This document shows, in pieces, positions 27,501-39,500 of a stretch of 64,000 nucleotides of DNA. The position numbers and the translations under genes were made by a program. The notes under the pieces are model-generated. The model ran no database searches and was not told where the DNA came from. It saw only the letters and a program-made list of their open reading frames with translations. The stretch covers positions 1,147,257 to 1,211,256 of the forward strand of contig VWZF01005181.1 of NCBI GenBank assembly GCA_013396755.1, read 5' to 3'. Source of the DNA: Sclerurus mexicanus. Taxonomy: Eukaryota; Chordata; Aves; Passeriformes; Furnariidae. Within the stretch, counting starts at the first letter, position 1. Every line of letters begins with the position of its first letter.

Positions 27501-30500
27501 CAATGCAAAGGAAATTGCGTGTTTTATTATAAAAGCTGAAGGCTGATGAGTGAACTGGTGTTTTAACTGGATGTTAGCAAGGAAAACATGATTATCTGAA
27601 ACATGGGTTCAAACTGCTAATAGTGCTGCATGCCCAGAGCAGTCTCCTCCAGACAGTTTTCAGTTGTTAAGAAGTTTTGCTCATAAATTGACTATCCCAT
27701 GTCCACATTCATTTTTGCAGGTCCACGTGGCTTCCTGTGTAACCATGGCACGGGTAGCTCCACAAACTCAGTTCTGAATTTTATTTGGGAATAGGACTCC
27801 AGAACTGTTCATAAGACCAGTAATATATTCTGTCATATATAAGAAGGAGGAGAGAGCTCCTTCAGTATGTTCATAAAGACAAGAAATTCAAGGGTTCAGT
27901 TACCCACCCCTCTATTATTTCCTGCCTTTGTCTTTACCTGTACTACAGAAGTTCATTGCTCTCATCCTTTCTTATGTAGTTACATAGACTCTTGCCTTGA
28001 GGAATTTTCTCTGTTTTGATATATCTGTGAGGTAACTTTCCAAGGGCCTTGGTTTCCACCTTGCAGGCATTCTGTGCTCCTGAGCTGAGCCTCTCTGCAT
28101 GTCTAACAGTAATAAAACCACAGCTTCCTAGTACCCAAACATCCTTGGGTCAAATAAATCAAATGAAGTAATTGGATCTATAATCCTGTTTGCATATCTG
28201 TATGCCTGAAAAAGCAGAACGTACAGAGAGCTCATATTTTTTCTCATGTATCTCATATTCTACATTTACATCATTGCTAACTTACAAATAAAATGCAAAA
28301 CAGCTTTTAGAAATAGATCCAAGTCAGTCATGTGACTGTATAGTGGAGTTTTCTTCAAACTTCTGACTCTGTTTGTCCCTTCCAGACTCACTGGTAAAAA
28401 AATATCGGGCAAAGGTAACATAGTAGTATATTGCCTTTGTCTGATAGTGTTGTACTAGAGAGAATTTTGGCATGACTAAATACTTATCTTACCCTTCCAT
28501 AGTCTTCAGAGTAATGTGAAAGTATCAGATATTAGCCTTGGACTGTGGAAGGACAACTCTGTATCAATCTGGTATTTGTGAGGTTGAACACAGTGCTTAA
28601 ATTTCATGAACATTTCCATTTATCACAAACACTAAATGCACTGATAAATACAGAGAAGGAGATTTCCTTTTGAGACTTTTCTTTTAGTTTGGACTGCAAC
28701 ATTTAAAATTTGTGAAGCTGAAGGAAGTGATGGCAATGGAAACATGACTTGTGCCTGCCAGCTCTGTAAATACCTGATGCTGGTAACAATGGAGTTAAGT
28801 GCTCCTCAGCCTAAAGTTTGAGGGGCTTGTCAACAGCACAAGTTTTCTCTCAGTAGGTAACAGCATGTGATGGTCCATCTGATGGCACTGTCCTGTTGTA
28901 TCCCTTCTCCCCTCATGTTCTGGTGATTTACTCTCACGTATTCTTCTGCTGAATGATGTCTTGAGAGTAGTAGGTTGCATTGACAACTGTGACCCCTGCT
29001 GATCTGTGCCTTCCTTCCCACAGGGAGGATAGTGCTGTGTACCTGTCAGGCCTGGGAACCGTGGGGCTGGAGGTGTACGAGCAGGTGCCAAAGCTGGACG
29101 CAGTGATTTTCCCTGCAGGAGGCCACTGTGGTTTGCTGGCAGGGTCAGCTGCTGCACTCAAACACCTCAACCCACATATTTCTGTAATTGTAAGTTTCCT
29201 TTCACCTTTTAAGTGTTGCATTTGGGCAGCTTCCACCACAGCTGCTTTCAAAATATTCTGGTATCTAGTGATAACACTGCACTGGTATCTAGTGACACAC
29301 TTGCAGAGATTGCATATGCTGGGGACAGGAACCGTCTGATCCTGTGGGCTTCACCTAGGAGAAGAGCATCTGAGAGCCAGAGAAGCTCCTGTCCCTTTGC
29401 TGCTTTGTTGGATTTCAGAAAAAAAAAATGTGGGAAGACATTTCCAAAGCAAATTAAATCCAGTTCTGTGTTTCGGAATAACTTCCTACTGGAAAAATTG
29501 GGTCCTAAGTAAGCCACAGAATAAGTTTAGTGGTAGCACAGTTGTTAGGCAACTTGAAATTAATTGTTAATTTGAAGAGCAGACTTTCTGTAGGTTTTGG
29601 TGTCTACTTTGGTGGTGACTTCTATTATACCTGGTTAAAAACACCTGTGACAACACTTGTTTTCCTCAGGGGGTTGAATCTGAAAGTTTCCCAGTATTGC
29701 AACAGTCCCTAAAGGCTGGCCACCCAACTGAAGACCAGGCCTGCAACAATCATCACTTTTATGGAGGTGAGAACATGCATTATTCTTTTGGAGGTGAAAT
29801 AAAAGTTGTAATATATTTCTCCAACTGTATTATTTTCTCCTTCAGTTCAACCATACATTAAGGGAAATCTCTGAAGGCTCAGAATTTAATTCAAGCTGTA
29901 AGACCAGCTTCTGCCACATTTTCCCTCACCACATCCCTGGGGTGTAATACTATTTCCAGTACACAGGAATACTTAGAAATATGAGAGTATTTATTTGACT
30001 CTTGTGCTCACAAGCAGCATCTAAAGTAGTGAAGGCAATGAGAAAGCTCTTGTGTAAAAGACTGATTTGTGAAAAGGGAGGATAATGTAGTGCTTAAATA
30101 TTTAAACATGCAAAGCTGTTCTCAGAACAACAGTGTTTATAAATGGCACATTTGTTTCCACATAATTTGCTAAAAAACCCTCAACTGTTAAGCAATTCAA
30201 GAACATCCTCTTTACCTAATGTTCGAATATCTGGAAGTTTTGGGTTAAATGGGAGTTTTGTGAAAAACTTCTTATCTATCTTGTTAAACTCTGCCTGTGT
30301 CTGCACCCCTTTGTCAACTACCCTGTTGTAACTAACAAGCCTAGTGCCATGCTTAGCTCTTCTCTCCTTCAAGCATCATTGAACAGTGAAAAGCACTGGG
30401 CTGCAGCATCACTCTCACAATGCAACAACTCCAGTGTAGTATCAGCATTTTCTTGGAGAGGTCCAAAATGGAAAAATCTTCCTGTAAGATTTGGTCTTTC

Positions 30501-33500
30501 ATTACCAAACACATTTCTAGGTTGTATGAAAAAAAAAAATATCAAGCAACTTAAGGACATATAACAGCTATGTGCTGCACTCATTAAGAGCACAAATGAG
30601 TCAGGACTGTAAAACTGTTGAATATGTCTAAAGCAGCCAGTTTCATATTTTTGTCTTTTGAAATCTGCAGATGTGAGCGGAGTTTGTTTTGGCAGCAATT
30701 CTTTACAGCTGACTGGGAAACTTGTGGATAAAGTTGTTGCTGTGAGGTAGGTGAAGAAAAACAGTGAAATGAATAATACTGGATGAACATTGTTGTATAT
30801 GAAAAATGTGCTGTACCACCAGGGTATGGTGGTTCTGCTTGTGCAGTGGAAAGCAGGTTGGCAGGAGTTGCCATCATGCAAACACTGGGGATGGGGTGCC
30901 TTTCATTCCAAGAGGAGCTCTGAAGACATTGACTTTAAACCCATATATCACAGAATCACAGAATATATCAAATTGGAAGATACCCATGAAGGAACATCAA
31001 ATCCAACTCCCTGCTTCTTGAAGGACTACCTAAAACTAAATGATATGACTAAAAGCATTATCCAGGCTTGCACTTTGGCCAATACTTCGCCTGCTGCCAG
31101 TGCCTCGTCATGCTCTGGGTGTAAAACTTGTCCTTGTGTTCTACGAGACTTGAAGGCAGCCCTTGACAAAACTCTTCTAAATTTCACAGAAAGGTCAAGT
31201 TTGTGGAATATACTTGCTATTAGGATATAGTTAATATTTCTAGTAAAAAAACCCCATCCTTTCAGTTAATAATGATTCTGAGATGTACATTCACCCCCAG
31301 CGGCACAGCGTTCTGTAGCACCACCTTGGGGGTCATAGGTACCTGGGAGAACAGAAAGAACCCAGTTACACATAAATGTGTTATCATCTGCTTTTGGTAG
31401 CTCTTTTGATTTGTTTTGACACAACTGTCCTGCTTTCAGGGAGGAGGACATCCTCATTTCGATGCTGAGATTGCTGGAGTACGAGCGAGCCACGATTGAT
31501 GCAGAAGGGGCCATTGGACTTGCAGCAGTGGTGGCAGGGAAGGTGCCTGAGTTGAAGGGTAAAAGGTACAGCAGCTACTGCAAACAGGGAACTGTGGCAA
31601 AAGCTTGGGGTTGAGCACCTTGATCCCAGGAAATGGTGAATAGCTACGTGTTCTATGAGTGACAAGGCAGTTCCTGCCCCTGAACTGGCAATGGACTTAT
31701 CAGTGGTGTATATTTCAGGCTGAATAGACCAGTCACAGGTCATAAGATGAAGCTGATCAAGGCAAATGTCAGCCTGGAGACCTGAAAAATCTTGTAGTTT
31801 TCCTATATTCTCAGATGAATGGGGGAAAGGCAGTTAGACACAGCTCCACGAGGCATGGTTGTGCCTGCCAGGACATTATCCTGCTCTTGTCAGACTGTTG
31901 CCTCCTCCCATTCCACTTGTGGAAACCAGCGCTGTCTGTGGTGGGACAGGAGCTGGGCTATCTTCTGCAGTCACCCAGTGGCACCTGCCTCCCAGTCCCA
32001 AGAACTAACCACAGTCAGAGGGATTATCCTTGTGCTTGGCGTTGAACGTGTAGGTAAGTGCTGCCTTGCCTCTCAGCTTGAGGACTCAGCACTTAAGTGG
32101 ATTGAGCCTTGGCTCAGGATGTAGTTCAGAATGTATTTAAACATGCATGCCCTCAAGAAAAAATAAAATTTCCAGTGCACAGCATTGTACACTAAAATAC
32201 TGCTGAGGCAATTCTTCTTAAGAGGTTGACAGAATACATACAGAGCAGCACCACGCTTCAATTCAGTACAGCTAAAATCAAAGGGAAAATGCAAAGGTTT
32301 GGTTTTGAAGAAGTCAGATTTGACTCCGCAGAGAGATTATCATGGAATTACCAAATGGCTCTTCACTTGCTCTTCAAACATTTCTGCACTCATTTTTCAG
32401 GATTGAGATGTGTTTAATTAATGGTTACAGAAATCCTTGAAATACATGTTGTCTGATCATTAAGAGGCTGAAACATAGATCTTCCAGGGTAAAATTATGT
32501 CAAATTTTTAAAACGGACCTAGAATTCTGCATCTAATTATCTCTAACAGAAACTCAAATCTCCAGGAAATGCAAAATGAAAACATTTCAGACCAACTAAT
32601 GTAGCCAGTTTCTAGGCTCCCCCTGCCTCCTCACAATTGATACTGAGAGCCAGGAGCCCCTCTGACATGTAATATAAATCTATTGAGGGAAGATTCTGGC
32701 AGAGCTTAAGCTGATACTGAATACTGTGTCTGTGATTTATGGTTCCTTTATGTAGGCAAGAACTAATCAAAACTCCGATTTTTCTCTGTTTTCAGAGTGG
32801 CAGTTGTTATATGCAGTGGAAACCTGGAATTACATTTGCTGCAACAGTGCATAGCTCGTGCCCTGACCCTTGACAACAGAGTGTGCAGGTTTTCCCTTGT
32901 GATTTCCGACTGCCCAGGAGACATGTCAAAGCTACTGGATATTTTGGCTCGGGAAGAAGCAAGGTAAATCTGACTAATAGTAGGGAAATGCAACCACAGA
33001 ATAGCACAAAGATTATTAAAGATTTGGAAATGTTTCCAAATGTCTCTGAAGGCAAGTCTGTAAGTAACTAATTAACCGAAAGTTTTTTTCTTGTTATATT
33101 TCAGAAAAAAATTTATTTCCTTCATTTTTATTCCATTCTGAAAGCACCTTTTTAGCATTGAATTGTGTCTAATTCAGAAAGAAGCAAAGATACTTACTGT
33201 CCAAACACTTACAGAAACTATTTTTCTATGACGGGATTGTTGTGATCTCTAATTTGTCCCTTATTTGATCTAGAGTTTTGGATATCAAACAAGAACGCAC
33301 ATTTGTGACGTCCAAGCTCTTCACTGTTGAGGTAAGAGGAGATACAATTTCAGTTTCTCTAGTAGCACTGTCCTCCCCTAGTTTGTTTTGGGTCTCTTTA
33401 TACCTATGTTGAAGAACCCCAATAGAGTGAGCACAGTGATTTGGTGCGCAGTGTGAGAGAGAATATCTTCTATGTTATACACCACCTTGCCAAACACTTA

Positions 33501-36500
33501 GCAGGCATATAAATAACAGAGGACCTGTTTTACCTGCTGTTGTGACACCCTGGCTGAAATAGTCGAGCTGTTGTATTGCGCTGTTCCTATTGCAAACCCT
33601 CCTTGCTGGTGTGACAGTGTGCCGGAGGTGGTGAGCAAGCTGCAGCATCGGTCCAGAACTTGAAGAGCCAGCTGTGTAGGCTGCTGTAATTGGCTCAGAT
33701 GTTTGCCTTAAAGCACTGTGGAGAACACCCTTACTCTTAAGGAATCTTCATTTTTAGTTAGGGCCTCGGTTTTGTTCCTTATCCACAAAGAACACGGAGC
33801 AAAATCATTATTCGTTTGTTGAGTATTGGATACAGTAACAGTATATAAGTTAATGGCATCTCTTAAAAGGATCATTTGTCTCATAGCATATCTCTTACTT
33901 CAACTGGTTTGGCAAAGGTGTGGTCCCACTGATTTCATGCTACCCCTGTCCAGGTTCAACTTGACTTAGTTTATGAAACCACAGGTGGAAGTCAAATTAG
34001 GAATGTTTGCTAAACAGGTTCGTAAGTGGGATGCAGTAATGTTATTGAGTAAGCAAGTTCTTCGATTTTTGAGCTTTATATCTAATTTCCTACTTAAATG
34101 CAGAAACCTGCTTAATATTTTCACATGAAGATATAAAGAAGAGGTAGATTAAAGATGACTATAGCAAGAGTACAATAGAGCTCATAAACAGCTTTCAGAA
34201 CATGATATCATCAGTTCTCTCAAGTGTCTAGGACATTGTTCTGCAGTGTGCCCTAACGATAAGCCAGTTTACAGCTTTGGGTAAATTGGAGATGGCATGA
34301 CGCTTCAGGGACAGATAAATCCCTCTGACTGAGGGACCAACTTAGCTCTGAAAACCCTTTTCACTGGAGAAGAGATTCAACAAACCCTGTAACTCCTCTA
34401 AAGTTTTCAATGCAATTTTTTTGAAGTGAGGTTTGTAGTTTGTATTAATGCTACAAGTAAAATAAATGAAATCCACTGTCTTAGTTTTTGATTGAGAATG
34501 TTAAAACAATTTTCCGTTGCTTTTGCAACCCCTTCCAATGAGGCAATTGTATCAGAACCTGTAGTAAATCAGGACCTGAATGAAACCAGTGCCATGTGCT
34601 AGTCTCTGCACTTTAAGCACAACGTATTTTCACTGACTGTCCACTTTAAGAATCTGACAGTGTTGTACTGCAGAAGGGTTGAAGGGAGGAATTTACATTC
34701 CTGAATATTTTAATTGGATGTTGGATTTGCATGATGGCTTTTAATCAGTCTGGGAGAGGCTATTGGATAATTAGATGTGAAGTACAAAGTAGTGACCCAG
34801 ACATACAGACCTCAGTGCCTTTGGAGGCAGCTTTATCTGGTGACACCTAGTGATTTGTAAGGCTTTTCTTTGAAAACTAAAACAAGTGTAATCAAAAAGG
34901 ATAAAATAGAGAATTTATCTTTAAGCATCAAAATGAATTTGCTACAACCAGATGCAGAAAAAAAATATATATTTTCATAGTAATGCCAATATGCATGAGG
35001 GAGATTTTGCTTTTTTCTTTGTTTCTAGGAGCCAAAGCCCTGTGTCATCAAAGCATTTTAAGCATTTGCTACTAAAGCAGATCTGCAATGGACTTTATCA
35101 TTTTCATTAGTGTAAATCTCAGCACATAAAATTAAGCATGCATTAAAATCTGGATCAAGAACCCAAATTACCATGTGTTGAACTGGTGGTACTAATAAGA
35201 AAAGCATTACAGCTATACCCACTCCATTCTAACTTTAATGCACACTTCTGTGATATAGATGAAGTGTTTGACAGAACAGAGCAGTAAGTGTAGTTGCTTA
35301 TTTGAAACCCTAAATCAGGGCTGTCAAGATTGTAGTCTTGGTATTTAATCATTGTTTTATATTTACCCCTTCATTTCCAAAGAAGAGAAACTTGGCTTCT
35401 AGTCACTGCTTATCAGGAAGATAGAGCTGCCTTTTTTTTTTTTTCCCCATTCTAATGAAATGCCTTTCTCAGTGTTTATTCATCTAATGCATGCTTGGAA
35501 GACTCTGTGGGAAGATTCTTGCTGTTAGTTAGACTTCATGGAGTAGTAAGGACATTCTAAATGAAACTTTATGTTCAAACTGCACTTCTGGAAAAATAAC
35601 TTCTGTAACATTTTACTGGCAAAAAATTAGAGGGTTTTTATTTATTTTTTTTAAAGAAGGAATGTGGCTACATTAGATTAAGGTGATTCTTAGTGAAGTG
35701 TCTTGCGCAGTGGTCATGTTCTTTGGAACAATATGGGAGTTTCTTTAGGATTCTGCCTGCTCATTCCTCCAGTTTAGATTCTCTTCCCCTATGACTCAGA
35801 TTTCTTTCTTACAGAGGACTACACCCTAATTCACCCGTACCTGAGCAGTTAGGAAATTACTTTCAAAGTTTCTATATTGAAATAGATAACTCTTAGCAAA
35901 TCATACAAATAATCAGTCTGGTAGGCTTCACATTTTACAGCTATTGAAGCAGGTTAGATGACTGGGAATATCTAGACAAAAATGAACAAAATCACCTAGT
36001 ATCTTGAGTTAACTGGATACAGAGGTCTAAAAGATTACCCAGTGGGAGTAAGCTACAACTTGCTTCTGTGAACTTTTTCTGTTCTCTATCAGTAATATTC
36101 CTCAGATTCAGTTGGGACAATTAATCACTTAAATTGCTTCCATCTGTAAGCCTTTTTATAACCATTTCAATCCCTTTACTTTCATATTATTATTAACTCA
36201 AAAAGAAGTCAATAGGCAAAATCAATAAGCAGCTTAGTAGGGTAAGGATAGTCCTTGCTGTGAAACCATGCAAGGCTCTGCTGTAGGTCAGCATTTTGCC
36301 TGCTTAATGAGTGTCTCATTTTTGGATTCAGGCAACCTAGTTGAAATAAAATACCTTTGAGCTCATCAATTTTCTAGAAAAGCCTTCTCCTTACTACTGA
36401 AACTGCAATATAATCAGACTGGAAGGTACAGGAGGATCCTGGAACAGAGCAGTGAGGGCCTGCAAGGTCTTGAAGTGCCCCAGCAGCTTTGCAGAGCAGC

Positions 36501-39500
36501 TGTGGTGGCAGTGCTCCCCCTGACCTCCCTCCTGTCTGCTGTTACAGGGTTGTCTGGTCTGTTCACTTCAAACCCCTCAGGAGCTTCACTCCGCTGTGGT
36601 TTTAAATAACTCAGAAGAATCCAGCTGTAAAACGAACATTCATCACATTACTCCTTCCTCTGACTGGGCAAGAAAATGCTAATTCATAAATCAAATGTTG
36701 CCTTTTGCTAACATTACATTTTATCCCAGTGGTGCTGGAATTCTTGGCTTGCTTGAGTGGTGTAATACCTTTTCTTTCCTTACAGAACTCAATAATTTTT
36801 TTTAGCCTGCTCTGATGAATTTGAGTAAATTCTTTTGGGCCAACTTTTATTTTGGAAAAGTCTGGAGGGGGAGTATTTTGGGTTAGAGTCCCCAGCAGCC
36901 AACATATTCCATCTTATTGCCCTGTGAAGCCAAATACAGAGGAGCAGGCAGCTCTGCAGCTATGAGAAGAATGCTATCATTCCTAAAGCATTTCCTGCAC
37001 AACCCTGGGCAAGGCTGTGTTTCCATGCCCCAGTTCCCCAGCTGCGAAATGGAGACACTTGGAGTGAGAAGTTCAACAATATGTTGAATTCAGTCGTGTT
37101 CTTTAATGGCATTCCAGAGCAGACTAACATGGTACAGAATATCCTGACCCAGTTGTAGAAATTAGAACCCTGCTCTGGCAAGGGTAAGAGCAGACCTGTT
37201 GGGTTATTATCTGACTTACGTAATGGGATGGCAGCTTGTGAATGCACGAATATGCCAAAAGATAAGGACTCAGGTTGCACAACCAAGTGACAGCTGTTAC
37301 ACTCTTTCTCAAGCGTTCCATTGCTCCGACCTTAGAGACTATCTGGCAGCTGATCCCCAAACCATAAACCAAAGTGCTGTTACCAAATAATCTCCAATGT
37401 GCAGTAACCTACACTGGGTTATGAATAATTCAGAAAATTTGCCAGTTGCTAATTTTTTTAAATAGAGATTAAATGCCTTGATTTAACTAGAAAACTGACA
37501 CTAGTGTCTATAAATACTTTAATTCCTAACTCCAGTCATTTTCATGCAAACAAACCTACTAATTGTGGTGTATCATGAATATTAAGTTATATGAATCCTC
37601 CTACAACAACAGCATAGAAAAAGATGATAAATATGGTTTCTAGGATTAAGGAAGTGGGATACAAAGGTTCAATGGATGAGTCAGAGACATAAAGAACTGC
37701 ACTCAGAATCTATCTTTACATGGAGCCAGAGAAAGAGCAAAAGACTGAAATCTCTTGATTCAGCAATACTACTCACATTTCCTCTGTTATCTAACACTGG
37801 CTCAGCATGTCCATCCAGTATCTTTATTTGCACACAGAACCCACATCTAGGAGGCATCAGGGAGCTGAGAGGCATGTCAAATTCATTTTTAAAATCTAGG
37901 AAAATATGATCTAAAAGGCAAAATGCCCCCACTATGAGACTTGCAGTTAAAAGGAAGTGGAGGTGCCCACCCTATTCAGCACAGACCTTTGCAAATTTCT
38001 TAAGTTATGACCTTTCCTCTCTCTTTGCAATCAATTTAATTCCTATGAGTCAATTTAGGCATCTGGATTTTGGTGTTGCACAGTAATAACTTGAGATCAA
38101 TTTTTTCCTTTATCTTTTTTTTTTAACCTTTGTCCTGTTTCCCCAATTATTTCTAGTCATTAAATAAAACCCACAAATCATCAATTTTCAGTGAAGTCTC
38201 TTCTCTCTTCAATTACCTGTAGGCTATAAAAAACCCCACCATGCCAACTAAATCCTTTGGCTGGAATCAATCTTTAGATTACCTGCCACAGGAGCCGAAC
38301 TCTAAATGTAGTACAAGATCCGTCTGGTTGGTTATTTTAATGGTCTTATTGGACCAGACAATTTTATATCTGTTTATTTAATCCAGCAAGGATATAATAC
38401 ATAGAAGAGAAATGCATAATATGTACTCTGTTGTTGTTGTTTTTTTGGGTTTTTTTGATACAAAGCAAAGAAAGGTGTACTGAGCATAGGTGGCCCTGCA
38501 GCCAATAAGAGCTCTGTAGGATCAAAAATCCCATGTATAGTTCTGAGGGTTTATGAGTTAGAAATAAATTTAAAGTAAATTTTTCTCTAGTTGTCTTGGG
38601 TTATCTTGTCTGGAGTACAAGAAACGTCAGGCAATAGGTTTTGTCATTTGTTCTTGAATAAGACCACTTTGGAGCACTTAGCTCATCAGTAAGTAGGCAA
38701 CCTCCCGTAGCAAGCAGTATCTGGGTAACTCTTCATCCTGGATAAATATAACCTCATACACCTTCCCGTGAATATGAGGATTGCCCTGTTGGACACTCAT
38801 GTAAATTATACTTCCCGGATGAAGCAAGTAAGAGAGAGCAGTTCTGTAAAAATAAAACTGCAGCATAAATGGCCTTAATCTGAGCAAGAAAAGCAAATTC
38901 TTGCCCTCCTTGCTGTTGAAATCTGTAGCTGCTCTGAGGTGCAGTGTGATTCTTCACTCCTGCTGAGAGCAAATGTTTTCTGTTCCTCTATTTGATGTGT
39001 GAAAAATCAGGTAAATTTCTGGAGTTGTTTGTTATTGCTGCTCTTGCTGTTACCACTTTTATGATACACTACAGTATATTATCTCCCATATCACATGTTG
39101 GATGCAGTGCATGCAGGGAACAGAAACATAGTATTTATCTTAACTGTTTACAAGCTCTCTGACTCCAATCTAGCTGAGTCTGTTTGGCTTCAATGATTAG
39201 CAGAAAGGAAAGGGCAGAGAGGATAGTTACTTCTATAAATCAAAATGCTTTCCCATGCTCGCTCCCAGGGCAGAGCAACTGCTTGCTGCCAGACATTCAA
39301 GGTTGAACCTGGCAAGTCCAGACTAGTTCCACGGGCAGCAACTGATTTACTCAGGACAAAACAGGCATGATTGCTGTGGAAGGGGGAAAACGTTGCTTTT
39401 TTTGATTACAGGCTCAATGACAGATGAGTGTGTGCTCTTGAAGATATTATATGATTGCAAAACCTTAGGGATTTCATGTGAACCAGGGAGTGGATAAATG

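Noticed and set aside
30369..30881. A 170-codon - strand frame overlapping an enzyme exon
   Set aside because: A shadow frame antisense to the exon at 30671-30746. It has no homology and no coding signal of its own.
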